Assembly: GCA_964461135.1 (NCBI GenBank)
Contig: CAYWTB010000012.1
Coordinates: 1-64,000 of the forward strand
From: RQOF01 sp964461135
GTDB taxonomy: Bacteria > Calditrichota > Calditrichia > RBG-13-44-9
Length of the DNA: 64,000 nucleotides
Direction of reading: 5' to 3'
Shown: piece after piece, positions 46,840 through 56,368 of the stretch
Layout of the letters: the number at the start of each line of letters is the position of its first letter
Position numbering within the stretch: position 1 is the first letter of the stretch
The notes under the pieces: model-generated
The model's database searches: none
Told to the model about the DNA's origin: nothing
What the model saw: only the letters and a program-made list of their open reading frames with translations
Translations under genes and position numbers: made by a program

Positions 46840-47205
46840 TATAACTCAGATATTTTTTTGAAACAAAAATGCAAATTAAAATTTTCAGAAATTTATTTAA
46901 TCTGTTTAATTCACAAAAAACGATATTATGTATCAAAGTTGTTGTATCCATAGGAATTAAATGGCCCCGGTCTTCAGACCGGGGATTAAAGAATCCAGCA
47001 TATTTGGGCGTTAGCCCCTATTTGTGAATTAAGCATGTTAAATGATTAATATAAAAGGTTATTGCAATAATGGGATTGAATTTCTAAATTTTTTTGCTGT
47101 AATGCACAGATTTTCTTGTTATTTTTTAAAGTATGAACTTGACGGAGTGATTCTGCTAATTTTGGATTTCCACTATACTGAGATGATAGCGGGGTTTTTT
47201 TTGTA
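46840..47205. other. Promoter region of the aro-men cluster with a double hairpin
   Basis: AT-rich spacer between divergent genes. The only structured part is the double hairpin at 46965-47017. No gene. TTGACG (47139) and TATACT (47174) are 29 nt apart, too far for one promoter. Confidence 0.4.
46965..47017. repeat. Double-hairpin repeat-like element
   Basis: Hairpin 1 is CCCCGGTCT-TC-AGACCGGGG (46965-46984), a perfect 9-bp stem. Hairpin 2 is GGGC-GTTA-GCCC (47006-47017). No T-run, so not a terminator. The wording resembles dispersed intergenic repeats of Bacteroidota genomes; only one copy lies in the window. Confidence 0.65.
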
Positions 47206-48240
47206 ATGATTATTAAACTGAAAACAGATATCAGTCAGGAAGACAGAAATCGTTTACTGAATATTCTACAGGAATCGGGTGCTGATTACAATAATATTGA
47301 TGCCATGACCAGGAGCACCGTATATATTAATGAAGCGTATGCTGGTATAAACAGGGGATTGTTTATGCATCTGCCCGGCGTGGAATCCGTTACCGACGGA
47401 GAACCGTCTTACAACCTGGTAAGTCGTGAGTATAAAAAAACGGACACAATAATTCAGTTGGATGATCTGGCTATCGGCGGTAATAATCATCCGGTGATGA
47501 TTGCCGGCCCCTGTGCGGTGGAAAACGAGGAGCAGCTGCGTGAGACCGCCCGCCTTGTCAAGTCCGGTGGAGTGAGGATAATGCGGGGGGGTGCTTATAA
47601 ACCGCGCACCAGCCCTTACAGTTTTTCCGGTCTGGAAGAAAGGGGCCTGGAACTTCTCAGTAAAGTTAAAGAAGAAACAGGTTTGTTTATTATAACCGAG
47701 GTTATGGACACGGCTGATGTGGAGGTGGTTGCCAGGCATTCGGATATAATCCAGATTGGGTCCCGAAACATGCAAAATTACAAACTGTTGAAAGCAGTGG
47801 GTCGCATCAGTAAACCGGTTCTATTGAAACGGGGAATGGCTGCCAGACTGGATGAGTTTCTGGGCAGTGCGGAATATATCATGAAGGGCGGAAATGAGCA
47901 GGTTATGCTTTGTGAACGGGGAATCCGGACCTTTGTGGAGTATTCCCGCAACACCCTGGATCTTAATGTGGTGCCGGTTGTCAAAAAAATGTCCCACCTT
48001 CCCATATTGGTGGATCCCAGCCACGGCACCGGGCGCCGCGATCTGATAATTCCGATGAGCCTGGCGGCGCTGGCTGCCGGTGCGGACGGATTAATGGTAG
48101 AAGTTCACCCGCACCCGGACGATTCCTGGTCAGATCCCGAACAGGCTCTTTCTCCCGAACAATTTTCGCTTCTGATGGAGAAGTTTACTCAATTCATGGA
48201 ATGGCAGAATAAGAATGCACCGGTTACAACTGCACCTTAA
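47206..48240 (+). CDS. 3-Deoxy-7-phosphoheptulonate synthase (DAHP synthase, AroF type)
   Basis: 344 residues; first shikimate-pathway step (PEP plus erythrose-4-P). An N-terminal ferredoxin-like regulatory domain (about 1-70) precedes the KDSA-type barrel: MIAGPCAVENEEQL, RGGAYKPRTSPYSFSGL, QIGSRNMQNYKLL, KPVLLKRGM, PILVDPSHGTGRRDLI, EVHPHP. The TIGR01361 type, with regulatory domain fused at the N-terminus. First gene of aroF-aroB-aroDE-aroK; aroB starts inside its 3' end. Confidence 0.94.
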   Translation: MIIKLKTDISQEDRNRLLNILQESGADYNNIDAMTRSTVYINEAYAGINRGLFMHLPGVESVTDGEPSYNLVSREYKKTDTIIQLDDLAIGGNNHPVMIAGPCAVENEEQLRETARLVKSGGVRIMRGGAYKPRTSPYSFSGLEERGLELLSKVKEETGLFIITEVMDTADVEVVARHSDIIQIGSRNMQNYKLLKAVGRISKPVLLKRGMAARLDEFLGSAEYIMKGGNEQVMLCERGIRTFVEYSRNTLDLNVVPVVKKMSHLPILVDPSHGTGRRDLIIPMSLAALAAGADGLMVEVHPHPDDSWSDPEQALSPEQFSLLMEKFTQFMEWQNKNAPVTTAP

Positions 48241-49300
48241 TCCATCATCCGCCCGCATACCGGTTTTCCTGTCTCATCTCGTCTGGAAACCCTTGTTCGA
48301 ATTCCTGCAAAACCATTTCAGTAATAAATCAATCTACCTGATCGGAGACGCTAATGTTCTTTCCCTGTATGACCATGAAGTCAGGGAGAATTTCGCAGGG
48401 CTCCCGAATCTCCGCTGCACTCTTTCGTTTCCTCCCGGCGAAAAAAATAAATCCCGGAAGCAGAAGGACGCCATCGAAGATATCCTGCTTAAGGACAGGG
48501 CCGGAAGGGATTCCCTGCTTATAGCCATGGGGGGCGGCGTAACCGGTGATATGGTTGGATTCGTGGCTGCCACACTTCACCGGGGAATTCCGTTAATCCA
48601 TCTGCCTACCAGCCTCATTGCCCAGGTGGACAGCAGTATCGGGGGAAAAGTGGGCATTAATCACCCGGTGGGGAAGAATTTGCTGGGAAGTTTTCATCAT
48701 CCTGCCGCTGTTTTTATCGCCACATCCTTCCTGCAAACGCTGCCGGTGAAAGAATTTTTAAATGGCATGGCCGAAGTGATAAAATATGCGATGGTTCTGG
48801 ACCCGGAATTATGGGACTGGCTGGAAGACAATCATAAAGGGTTAGTGACCAAAGATCCGGAACTTCTGGAAAAGATGGTTTACCGCTCGATTAAACTGAA
48901 AATCCGGGTGGTGGAAAAAGACGAAAAAGAATCGGATTACCGCAGTATTTTAAATTTTGGACACACCGTTGGTCACGCCATTGAACAGTTAAGCCACTTC
49001 CGGGTAAAGCATGGATTCGCGGTGGCAACCGGTATGCTGGTAGCGGCAAGACTTTCCCAGGTCTTATTCGGATATCCCGCGGAAAATGTGGATAGATTGA
49101 GGCATACGCTCAAACTCTATAAACTGGACGGTATCAGGCTGAGCCGTTACAATTTTGAGGCTGTTTGGGAAACCATACAGACGGACAAAAAAGCCCTAGA
49201 GCGTACACCACGTTTTACCCTGCTTGATGCCGAGAATCAGCCACGCCTATTTCATGCAGTCTCCCAAAAGGACCTCAGACATGCCCTGGAATCCTGCTAA
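48215..49300 (+). CDS. 3-Dehydroquinate synthase
   Basis: 361 residues, overlapping aroF by 26 nt. NAD-binding and Zn motifs: FPPGEKNKSRKQKDAIEDILL, MGGGVTGDMVGFVAATLHRGIPLIHLPTSLIAQVDSSIGGKVGINH, MAEVIKYA (Glu ligand) and LNFGHTVGHAIE (His ligand). Converts DAHP to 3-dehydroquinate. Family length is normal. Confidence 0.95.
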   Translation: MHRLQLHLNPSSARIPVFLSHLVWKPLFEFLQNHFSNKSIYLIGDANVLSLYDHEVRENFAGLPNLRCTLSFPPGEKNKSRKQKDAIEDILLKDRAGRDSLLIAMGGGVTGDMVGFVAATLHRGIPLIHLPTSLIAQVDSSIGGKVGINHPVGKNLLGSFHHPAAVFIATSFLQTLPVKEFLNGMAEVIKYAMVLDPELWDWLEDNHKGLVTKDPELLEKMVYRSIKLKIRVVEKDEKESDYRSILNFGHTVGHAIEQLSHFRVKHGFAVATGMLVAARLSQVLFGYPAENVDRLRHTLKLYKLDGIRLSRYNFEAVWETIQTDKKALERTPRFTLLDAENQPRLFHAVSQKDLRHALESC

Positions 49301-50810
49301 ATATTGTGTCAGCCTGTTACCCGCCTCGGAAGAGGAACTCCGGCAATTTCTACCGGGATGCTCCGATGCTGATATCATTGAAATCCGTCTTGATCGTGTA
49401 GCAAACTATCTTGACCTGTCAGAAATCCGCGGTATGCTAAAGAAACCTATTATTGTCACGGTGCGTCTGAAATCGGAAGGGGGATTTTGGGTTGGAAGTG
49501 AAAAGAGGAGAGTAGACATTTTCCGGCAGGCGATCACCGCTGGTGTCGATTATATTGATGTTGAATGGGAATCCGCCGGTAATATTCTGCCCGAATTAAT
49601 GCTTCCCGGGAATACCGGCCTTATTTTGTCGCATCATTCAGCCGGAAACGACTTGCGGGAATTAAAATCCATATTGAATAAGATGCTGCAAAACCGGGCG
49701 GATATTTATAAATTAATTTATACAGCGCATAATTTAAATGATAACCTGATTTCTCTGCAATTGATTGAACTGGCCAGGCAAAAAACCGGCAGCTACGTTA
49801 TCCATGCGATGGGCAGTGAAGGCCGGTTATCACGAATTATGGGGGCGCTGCGTGGCAATAAATTTACCTACGTTTCTCCGGATGCTGAGAGCTCCACGGC
49901 TGAGGGGCAGTTGACACTTGATGAGGCCAGAAATATTTTATTCCTGCATGAGAAATCCCCCGAAACCCGTCTTATCGGTTTGTTGGGGTATCCCATAAAA
50001 CAAAGCTTCGGATGGCGCCTGCATAATCGTATGCTGCAACATAAACGAAAAATGGTCAATAAAAAGCATACGCCTTTTACTGATTTTATATATGTAAATT
50101 TTCCGGCTGCCAGTTTTGAGGATTTCTGGTCGCACTGGCAAAAAAAAGTGGATGGGCTTAGCATTACCATACCCCATAAGGAACAGATCGTTTCCCGGCT
50201 GGATTATAAAGGAAAAACTGTCGAATTATCAGGCGTATGTAATACGGCCCTGAAACGTCAAGGAAAATGGTATGGATTCAATACGGATATGCTGGCTATT
50301 TATGACCTTTTTTATCCCTGGCAGGACTATTTAAGTGATACTGTTTTGGTATACGGCACCGGTGCCACGGCCAGAAGCGCGTTGACTGCCTTGCGGGAAC
50401 TTGAAGCCGGTTCAATATATATCAGCGGAAGGAATTCAGTTAAGGGAAGAGAATTGGCCAAAGAATTCGGGGCAAATTTTATCCCCGAAAAGGAAATCGA
50501 CAGCGTTGTGGCGGTGGTTCTGATGCAGACTACCCCGGTAGGTATGTATCCGGCCGTAAGCGAGATGCCCCCCCTGATTCATCACCTGGAGAAAGCTGAA
50601 CTGGTTTTCGATGTGATTTATAATCCGGTCCGGACCAGACTTCTGGAATCCGCACATGAAAAGGGTTGCCGGATTATTACCGGTGTGGATATGTATTTGC
50701 GGCAGGCGGTGAAACAGTTCAGGATATTTTCCGGACTTTCCCTGAACCTGGCGGAACTGACAGATCAGTGGAATGAACTGACAGCTGGCATCATGGATTC
50801 CGGTACATAA
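49281..50810 (+). CDS. Bifunctional 3-dehydroquinate dehydratase (type I) / shikimate dehydrogenase
   Basis: 509 residues from ATG 49281 (MPWNPAKYCVSLLP), which overlaps aroB by 20 nt; an ATG at 49224 would add 19 unlikely residues. AroD part (about 1-225): ADIIEIRLDRV, ILSHHSAGND (catalytic His), DIYKLIYTAHNLND (Schiff-base Lys) and HAMGSEGRLSRI. AroE part (about 230-505): LIGLLGYPIKQSFGWRLHN, ITIPHKEQIVSRLD (catalytic Lys about 300), GVCNTAL, GFNTDM and the NADP loop VYGTGATARSALTAL. The AroD-AroE fusion is the plant/chlamydial arrangement, less common in bacteria, and channels dehydroquinate to shikimate. Confidence 0.93.
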   Translation: MPWNPAKYCVSLLPASEEELRQFLPGCSDADIIEIRLDRVANYLDLSEIRGMLKKPIIVTVRLKSEGGFWVGSEKRRVDIFRQAITAGVDYIDVEWESAGNILPELMLPGNTGLILSHHSAGNDLRELKSILNKMLQNRADIYKLIYTAHNLNDNLISLQLIELARQKTGSYVIHAMGSEGRLSRIMGALRGNKFTYVSPDAESSTAEGQLTLDEARNILFLHEKSPETRLIGLLGYPIKQSFGWRLHNRMLQHKRKMVNKKHTPFTDFIYVNFPAASFEDFWSHWQKKVDGLSITIPHKEQIVSRLDYKGKTVELSGVCNTALKRQGKWYGFNTDMLAIYDLFYPWQDYLSDTVLVYGTGATARSALTALRELEAGSIYISGRNSVKGRELAKEFGANFIPEKEIDSVVAVVLMQTTPVGMYPAVSEMPPLIHHLEKAELVFDVIYNPVRTRLLESAHEKGCRIITGVDMYLRQAVKQFRIFSGLSLNLAELTDQWNELTAGIMDSGT

Positions 50811-50861
50811 AGCCGGACGCAAGATTAAAACATGCTTTTTAGTCAATAATACTTGTAACGA

Positions 50862-51392
50862 ATGCGAAAGTATCACCGAATTGTACTTATTGGATTCAGG
50901 GCCACAGGAAAGAGCACCATTGGCAGAAGGCTTTCGGCCCTGCTGAACTGGGAATATTTTTCCACCGATTTGGAGGTTCAGACACAGACAGGAGTTTCCA
51001 TTGCAGAACTGGTTGATGAAAAGGGCTGGCAACATTTCCGCCGGCAGGAACATCACGCTGTACTGGCGGCGACTGAAAAATCAAGCTCAATTATCGATTG
51101 CGGAGGCGGTGTGGTGGAAGATGAAAAGAATATGCGCTTACTGGCTCAGAATTCGCTTCTGGTTTGGGTGGATGCGGACATTACTGATATTTACCGCCGA
51201 ATGTCACGTGATAAGGAACAAAGACCTCTTTTAGATCAATCGGATCTGCTGGCGGACATTGAGTCAAATTATGAACGACGTTTGCCCCTGTACCGTAAGT
51301 ATGCACAACTACGAGTGGATAGTTCATACCAGACACTGGAAGACGTTTGCCGGAAAATTATGGAATATCTGGATAACGACCAACAAAGGTAA
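50862..51392 (+). CDS. Shikimate kinase
   Basis: 176 residues. P-loop GFRATGKSTIG (about 11-21), DLEVQTQTGVSIAEL (shikimate-binding Asp; Walker-B-like), FRRQEHHAV, and CGGGVVEDEKN (glycine-rich shikimate site); the lid is RDKEQRPLL. Phosphorylates shikimate at O3. Last aro gene here; aroA and aroC, needed for chorismate, are absent from the window. Confidence 0.93.
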   Translation: MRKYHRIVLIGFRATGKSTIGRRLSALLNWEYFSTDLEVQTQTGVSIAELVDEKGWQHFRRQEHHAVLAATEKSSSIIDCGGGVVEDEKNMRLLAQNSLLVWVDADITDIYRRMSRDKEQRPLLDQSDLLADIESNYERRLPLYRKYAQLRVDSSYQTLEDVCRKIMEYLDNDQQR

Positions 51393-51649
51393 GGGTGTAT
51401 CTCATTTTATCAAGTTGATGTCAAACATTATTACCCGGACCGCAAACGTTGGAAATGGGGCTTGTATCCGTCTGAATTTCTGACGTTATTTTATGGAATG
51501 GAACTTATTAAACCGGCGCTGTAGGAGTTATTTGAATAGATATCAGTAATAAAATTGCATGTGGTATTGGAGAGGATAAATCCGGAATTGTTAACCATCA
51601 GACAAGAATTTGCCATATCCGGGGCGCGATTTCCAAAAATTCGGGGAAT

Positions 51650-52444
51650 ATGAAGTTAAATACGTCACAGGGATCCACCGCAGCGACACGATCGGACCTT
51701 GCACCCGGAACAGAAGTGCCGTCCCGCCGGGAGGTCTGGCATATGTTCGACCACATTGCCACGCGATATGATCTTCTCAACCGGCTGTTGTCACTTCGGC
51801 AGGATGTTCGCTGGCGGAAAAAATTATCCGGGCTGTTGCCGGACCGTTCATCCCTGTCAATTCTTGATCTGGCAACCGGTACAGCTGATGTGCTGCTCTC
51901 CCTCTTCGCACACTCCCGGAACGTCCGTACAGGTATCGGCCTGGATATGGCTGCAAAAATGATGAACATCGGCCGCAGAAAAATCGGGGAAAAGAATCTT
52001 GACTCCTCAATACATCTAATCCCGGGAGATGCGGTACATATTCCCTTTGTTTCGGCTTCTTTTGATGTAATCACCATGGCATTCGGTATCCGCAATGTGC
52101 AGGATGTTCCGTCCGCCCTAAAGGAGATGAACCGGATTCTCAAGCCTGGCGGACGGTTACTGATCCTGGAATTTTCTTTGCCGCAAAACCGCTTTTTGTA
52201 TTCAATTTATCTTTTCTATTTTCGTAAAATTTTGCCCCGGATAGGGGGCTTGATATCAGGTGATCGTAATGCCTATTTGTACCTGAACAAAACCGTGGAA
52301 ACATTCCCTTATGGGAAAAATTTCTGTACATTAATGACTGATGCGGGATTCCAAAATGTGCAGGATTATCCGTTAACCTTTGGAATTTCAGCCATTTATA
52401 AAGGCGATACGAACAGCAAATCACCCGCTATATGGGGCAGATAA
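51650..52444 (+). CDS. Demethylmenaquinone methyltransferase (UbiE/MenG)
   Basis: 264 residues. Motifs: HMFDHIATRYDLLNRLLSLRQDVRWRKKL pattern, SAM loop LDLATGTADVLLSL, GLDMAAKMM, PGDAVHIPF and FGIRNVQDVPSALKEMNRILKPGGRLLILEFSLP. Last step of menaquinone synthesis by methylation. A Ser/Thr/Pro-rich N-terminal stretch of about 25 residues may indicate a later true start, but no better ATG precedes the HMFD motif. Followed after 3 nt by menF. Confidence 0.92.
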   Translation: MKLNTSQGSTAATRSDLAPGTEVPSRREVWHMFDHIATRYDLLNRLLSLRQDVRWRKKLSGLLPDRSSLSILDLATGTADVLLSLFAHSRNVRTGIGLDMAAKMMNIGRRKIGEKNLDSSIHLIPGDAVHIPFVSASFDVITMAFGIRNVQDVPSALKEMNRILKPGGRLLILEFSLPQNRFLYSIYLFYFRKILPRIGGLISGDRNAYLYLNKTVETFPYGKNFCTLMTDAGFQNVQDYPLTFGISAIYKGDTNSKSPAIWGR

Positions 52445-52447
52445 ATA

Positions 52448-53800
52448 GTGGACTATCTTACAGTGGTCAGTAAACTTCGCGAATCCGTACCCGCATTCCA
52501 TCCGGAGAATGAAAGTCCGGAGAAGATCAGACAATTTATCCAGCCGGTTGAGCCCATTGATGCCATAAACTGGTTACAGAATATCGATTTGTACCCAAAA
52601 TTTTTCTGGAAAGACCGTTCTCGATCCAATGAGTGGGCTGCTCTGGGTTGTGCCCGTGAAATATCGGCTTTACAGCATCCCGACTTTTTCGATGCTTTCG
52701 GTAAAATGCAGAGTATTCTTGATGCGTCAGGAAACGGTGTCCGCTTCTGGGGAGGCATGCGGTTTGATGCGGGAACTACCGTTGCACTCGAGTGGCAAAA
52801 TGCAGGCGTGTATCGCTTCGTTCTGCCGCAATTTGAACTCCGGAAGGAAGGGAATTCAGCCGCTCTTATATATAATTATATTACACCCGGAAACTGCAGT
52901 AAAATTGAGGATATCAACACAACCTTTTCCCGGCTGGAATATCGCGGGCATCTCGCAAAGACAATCCAAAACAACCTCCTGCAGCGCCAGGACGAGCCCC
53001 TGTTTGAGGACTGGGAAAAAATTTTAAACAGATCTCTGGCATACCTGGCTGACCATCGTTTCCGGAAAATTGTTCTGGCCAGGAGATCTTCCTTTTACTT
53101 CCGGCATAAAATTGACCCTTTTATTATTCTAAGAATGATGCAATCCCGAAATACAAATTCTTTTTGCTTTCTTTTTCAGTTGGATCGTAATTTTACTTTT
53201 CTGGGAGTTACGCCGGAAGAACTATATTCACGTTCCGGTCGCCGTATATTATGTGATGCCATTGCCGGTACAGCTCTCCGCGGAAGCGGCGATGAAGAGG
53301 ATGATCGGCTGGGAAGAGAATTGCTGGGCAGTGAGAAAGATATGCGCGAGCATCGCTGGGTGGTGCAGGCTCTGGAGGCCTGTCTCAACAATTTATGCGT
53401 GCACTGGAACATGCTAAATGAAGAAACACTTTTAAAACTAACATACGTTCAGCATATTATAACCCGGTTCCGCGGGAGTTTAAAAGAAAATATAACAGAC
53501 GCTGAAATTATTCGTGAAATGCATCCCACACCAGCTGTGGCCGGATTTCCCAAAGAGGATGCCATTCAATACATTTCACGTCTGGAAAAATTTGACAGAG
53601 GGTGGTATGCCGGGCCGGTGGGTTGGTTAAGCGGAAATGAGGCTCAATTTGCAGTAGCATTGCGATCTGCCCTTATTGATCAAAAAAAATTAATTACTTA
53701 CGCTGGTGCAGGAATTGTGACCGGCTCCCATCCTGCCAGAGAGTGGCAGGAAATGGAGAATAAACTGTTGAACTATACACGGCTGTTCGAGAATCTATGA
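52448..53800 (+). CDS. Isochorismate synthase MenF
   Basis: 450 residues from GTG 52448, directly after the menG stop. C-terminal chorismate-utilising domain: KIVLARRSSFYF, FLFQLDRNFTFLGVTPEELYSRSGRRILCDAIAGT, LLGSEKDMREHRWVV, LTYVQHIITRFRG, MHPTPAVAGFPKEDA, GWYAGPVGWLSGNEAQFAVALRSA, and YAGAGIVTGSHPAREWQE. Converts chorismate to isochorismate, committing it to menaquinone. Overlaps menD by 4 nt (ATGA). Confidence 0.94.
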   Translation: MDYLTVVSKLRESVPAFHPENESPEKIRQFIQPVEPIDAINWLQNIDLYPKFFWKDRSRSNEWAALGCAREISALQHPDFFDAFGKMQSILDASGNGVRFWGGMRFDAGTTVALEWQNAGVYRFVLPQFELRKEGNSAALIYNYITPGNCSKIEDINTTFSRLEYRGHLAKTIQNNLLQRQDEPLFEDWEKILNRSLAYLADHRFRKIVLARRSSFYFRHKIDPFIILRMMQSRNTNSFCFLFQLDRNFTFLGVTPEELYSRSGRRILCDAIAGTALRGSGDEEDDRLGRELLGSEKDMREHRWVVQALEACLNNLCVHWNMLNEETLLKLTYVQHIITRFRGSLKENITDAEIIREMHPTPAVAGFPKEDAIQYISRLEKFDRGWYAGPVGWLSGNEAQFAVALRSALIDQKKLITYAGAGIVTGSHPAREWQEMENKLLNYTRLFENL

Positions 53801-55578
53801 TTATTCATACCGAAAATCTGAATATTTTATGGGGATCTCTGATAGTTGATGAACTCATCCGCAACGGGATTGACTATTTTTTAATATCACCCGGTTCCCG
53901 TTCCACTCCTCTTACTATAGCCGTGGCCCGCCATCCGGCAGCTCAACACTCTATCATATATGACGAACGTTCTGCAGCGTTTCATGCCCTGGGGTATGCT
54001 CGGGGTAGCGGAAAACCGGCAGTTCTGATCTGCACCTCGGGCACAGCCATCGCCAATTATACTCCGGCTGTGGTGGAAGCTTCCATGGATTACATTCCCC
54101 TCATAATTTTAGCAGCGGACCGCCCCCCCGAAAAAATTCAAACCGGTGCCAACCAGACGATCCGCCAGTCCAGATTTTTCGGTGAATATGTTCGCTGGAG
54201 TTTCGATTTGCCGTGCCCCACAGAGGAAATCACCCCCTTACTAGTACTGTCCACCGTGGATCAGGCCATCCATCTGTCAACGACTCAGCCCTTCGGACCA
54301 GTCCATCTGAATTGTCAGTTTCGTGAGCCGCTGGTCCCTGCCGAAAAGAAAATTTCTCCTGCTTACCTGGAAAAATTAAAACGTTGGGTAAAAGGAAAAT
54401 CTCCCTATACCACTTATCGTAAAACTGAAAAAACTCCCGGAGAAGATGATTTTACTGCTTTTGCTGAACTGATCAATCACACCCGTAAAGGCTTACTGGT
54501 ATTAGGACGTCTGAATTCACCAACTGAAAGAGAAGCCGCCCTGCACTTTTCTCAACAATTGGGTTGGCCGGTTTTTGCCGATATTCTCTCCGGCCACCGG
54601 CTGGGAAACAAATCACCGGAACTGATTAGCTACTTTGATTTGATGCTTCTCTCACCCCGGATGGTAGACCATATCAGGCCACAAACCATCGTTCACCTGG
54701 GAGAACAGCCGGCCTCAAAACGGTTTCTTCAGTATATTGACACTATCGAGCCTTCCAATTATGTGATGGTGAATGATCATTCTTATCGAAGTGATCCCAT
54801 GCACCGCATCACCTGGCGGATAGACTGCGGTCTGGAACAGTTTTTTAGCTGTGTGACTCCCCGGCTTCACATAAAACCAGAGCAGGAATGGCTGAAGATT
54901 TTTCGGTCAATTGCCGGTAAGATCCATAAAATTATAGAAGAAAAACTGCAGGCATTCGTCTCGCTAAGTGAACCGGATATTGCCCGCCTGGTCTCCCGTC
55001 ACATCCCGGCTCAGCATGCCCTGTTCCTGGCCAACAGCCTCCCCATACGGGATATGGATATGTTTGGGGATCCGCACGGCCAGTCAATTCCTATTGCCGC
55101 AAACCGGGGCGTCAGCGGGATCGATGGTACCATTGCCACAGCTGCCGGTGCTGCCAGGGGCTGGAACAGGGCGGTGACACTTATCATGGGTGATCTGGCC
55201 TTTCTGCATGACCTCAATTCCTTAGCATTCTTGAATAATTTACCATTACCAGTAGTTGTGATAGTGATTAATAATCAGGGAGGCGGCATATTCTCCTTTC
55301 TCCCCGTGGCCAGTTATGAAAGTGTCTTTGAAAATTTTTTTGGCACACCGCACGAGTTCACTTTCGAGAATGCTGCGGCCATGTTTAAAGTGGATTACTA
55401 CTCCCCGGTTACAAAAGATGAATTTTTGAAGATTTATAAGACTGTGACAGCTGCAGAAAAACCCGCTCTTATCGAAATCCGTACGGACCGGAGGGAAAAT
55501 TATTCAATCCATAATGATCTGTTCCAGGAAATAATATATGCCATGGAAAAAATGAAGTATATCAATGAAGCCGGTTGA
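53797..55578 (+). CDS. SEPHCHC synthase MenD
   Basis: 593 residues, ThDP-dependent. N-terminal PYR domain with LISPGSRSTPLTIAVARHP, YDERSAAFHALGYARGSGKPAVLICTSGTAIANY pattern, LAADRPPE; middle domain; C-terminal PP domain with ANRGVSGIDGTIATAAG, MGDLAFLHDLNSL (ThDP-Mg motif) and INNQGGGIFSFLP. Adds the succinyl semialdehyde unit from 2-oxoglutarate to isochorismate. Overlaps menF by 4 nt and menH by 14 nt. Confidence 0.95.
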   Translation: MIIHTENLNILWGSLIVDELIRNGIDYFLISPGSRSTPLTIAVARHPAAQHSIIYDERSAAFHALGYARGSGKPAVLICTSGTAIANYTPAVVEASMDYIPLIILAADRPPEKIQTGANQTIRQSRFFGEYVRWSFDLPCPTEEITPLLVLSTVDQAIHLSTTQPFGPVHLNCQFREPLVPAEKKISPAYLEKLKRWVKGKSPYTTYRKTEKTPGEDDFTAFAELINHTRKGLLVLGRLNSPTEREAALHFSQQLGWPVFADILSGHRLGNKSPELISYFDLMLLSPRMVDHIRPQTIVHLGEQPASKRFLQYIDTIEPSNYVMVNDHSYRSDPMHRITWRIDCGLEQFFSCVTPRLHIKPEQEWLKIFRSIAGKIHKIIEEKLQAFVSLSEPDIARLVSRHIPAQHALFLANSLPIRDMDMFGDPHGQSIPIAANRGVSGIDGTIATAAGAARGWNRAVTLIMGDLAFLHDLNSLAFLNNLPLPVVVIVINNQGGGIFSFLPVASYESVFENFFGTPHEFTFENAAAMFKVDYYSPVTKDEFLKIYKTVTAAEKPALIEIRTDRRENYSIHNDLFQEIIYAMEKMKYINEAG

Positions 55579-56356
55579 GTGGCACTATCAGTTGAGTGGT
55601 CCGGCCCATAAACCTTCCATCATTTTTCTGCATGGTTTCATGGGATCATGCCGCGACTGGGATTTTGCCTGTGATTACTGGAAGAATGCCCGTCAATGCC
55701 TGGCAGTGGATTTGCCGGGACATGGTCATACGGTTGTCCGAAATGAAGATTTTTATAACATAGAAAAGACAGCCACCGCACTGATTGGATTGCTGGATGA
55801 ACTGAGAATAATCCGTTCCCATGTGGTGGGATATTCCATGGGTGGACGGCTGGCACTGTACCTGGTTTCGCACTATCCGGAAAGATTTAATAAAGTTATT
55901 CTGGAATCAGCTTCACCGGGATTGAAAACAGAACCGGAACGCCGGAAACGCCGCAAAGCGGATGAAATTCTGGCAGGTTCTCTGGAACAGGCCGGGATGG
56001 GAAACTTTCTTAAATACTGGTATGACCAACCTCTCTTTCGTACTCTTGAATCTTCTCCTGAATTTAATGTTCTTGTGAAACGGAGAATCCAAAACGATCC
56101 TGCAGGATTAGGCTTATCCCTGCGTTTCATGGGAACCGGCAGTCAGCCGCCGTTATGGTCGAAACTAAAGAGAATCAACCATGATCTTTTACTGCTGGTG
56201 GGAGATAATGATCTGAAATTTCGCAAGATAGCTGAACAAATGAAGGAAGAAAACAGTAAATTTCTTGTAAAAGTGGTTGACAATTGCGGACACACTATTC
56301 ATTTTGAGAAAAGGTGTCAGTTTATAACGGAAGTTGACAGATTTTTAAATACCTGA
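55565..56356 (+). CDS. SHCHC synthase MenH (alpha/beta hydrolase)
   Basis: 263 residues. LHGFMGSCRDWDF (oxyanion loop), DLPGHGHT, nucleophile elbow VVGYSMGGRLALYL (Ser about 92), LLVGDNDLKF (Asp) and NCGHTIHFEK (His). Removes pyruvate from SEPHCHC. Position between menD and menB and overlap with menD support this role over a general esterase. Confidence 0.92.
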   Translation: MKPVEWHYQLSGPAHKPSIIFLHGFMGSCRDWDFACDYWKNARQCLAVDLPGHGHTVVRNEDFYNIEKTATALIGLLDELRIIRSHVVGYSMGGRLALYLVSHYPERFNKVILESASPGLKTEPERRKRRKADEILAGSLEQAGMGNFLKYWYDQPLFRTLESSPEFNVLVKRRIQNDPAGLGLSLRFMGTGSQPPLWSKLKRINHDLLLLVGDNDLKFRKIAEQMKEENSKFLVKVVDNCGHTIHFEKRCQFITEVDRFLNT

Positions 56357-56368
56357 AGGAGGTACAGT

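Noticed and set aside
47139..47179. TTGACG...TATACT as aroF promoter
   Set aside because: Spacing is 29 nt, incompatible with a single sigma-70 promoter.
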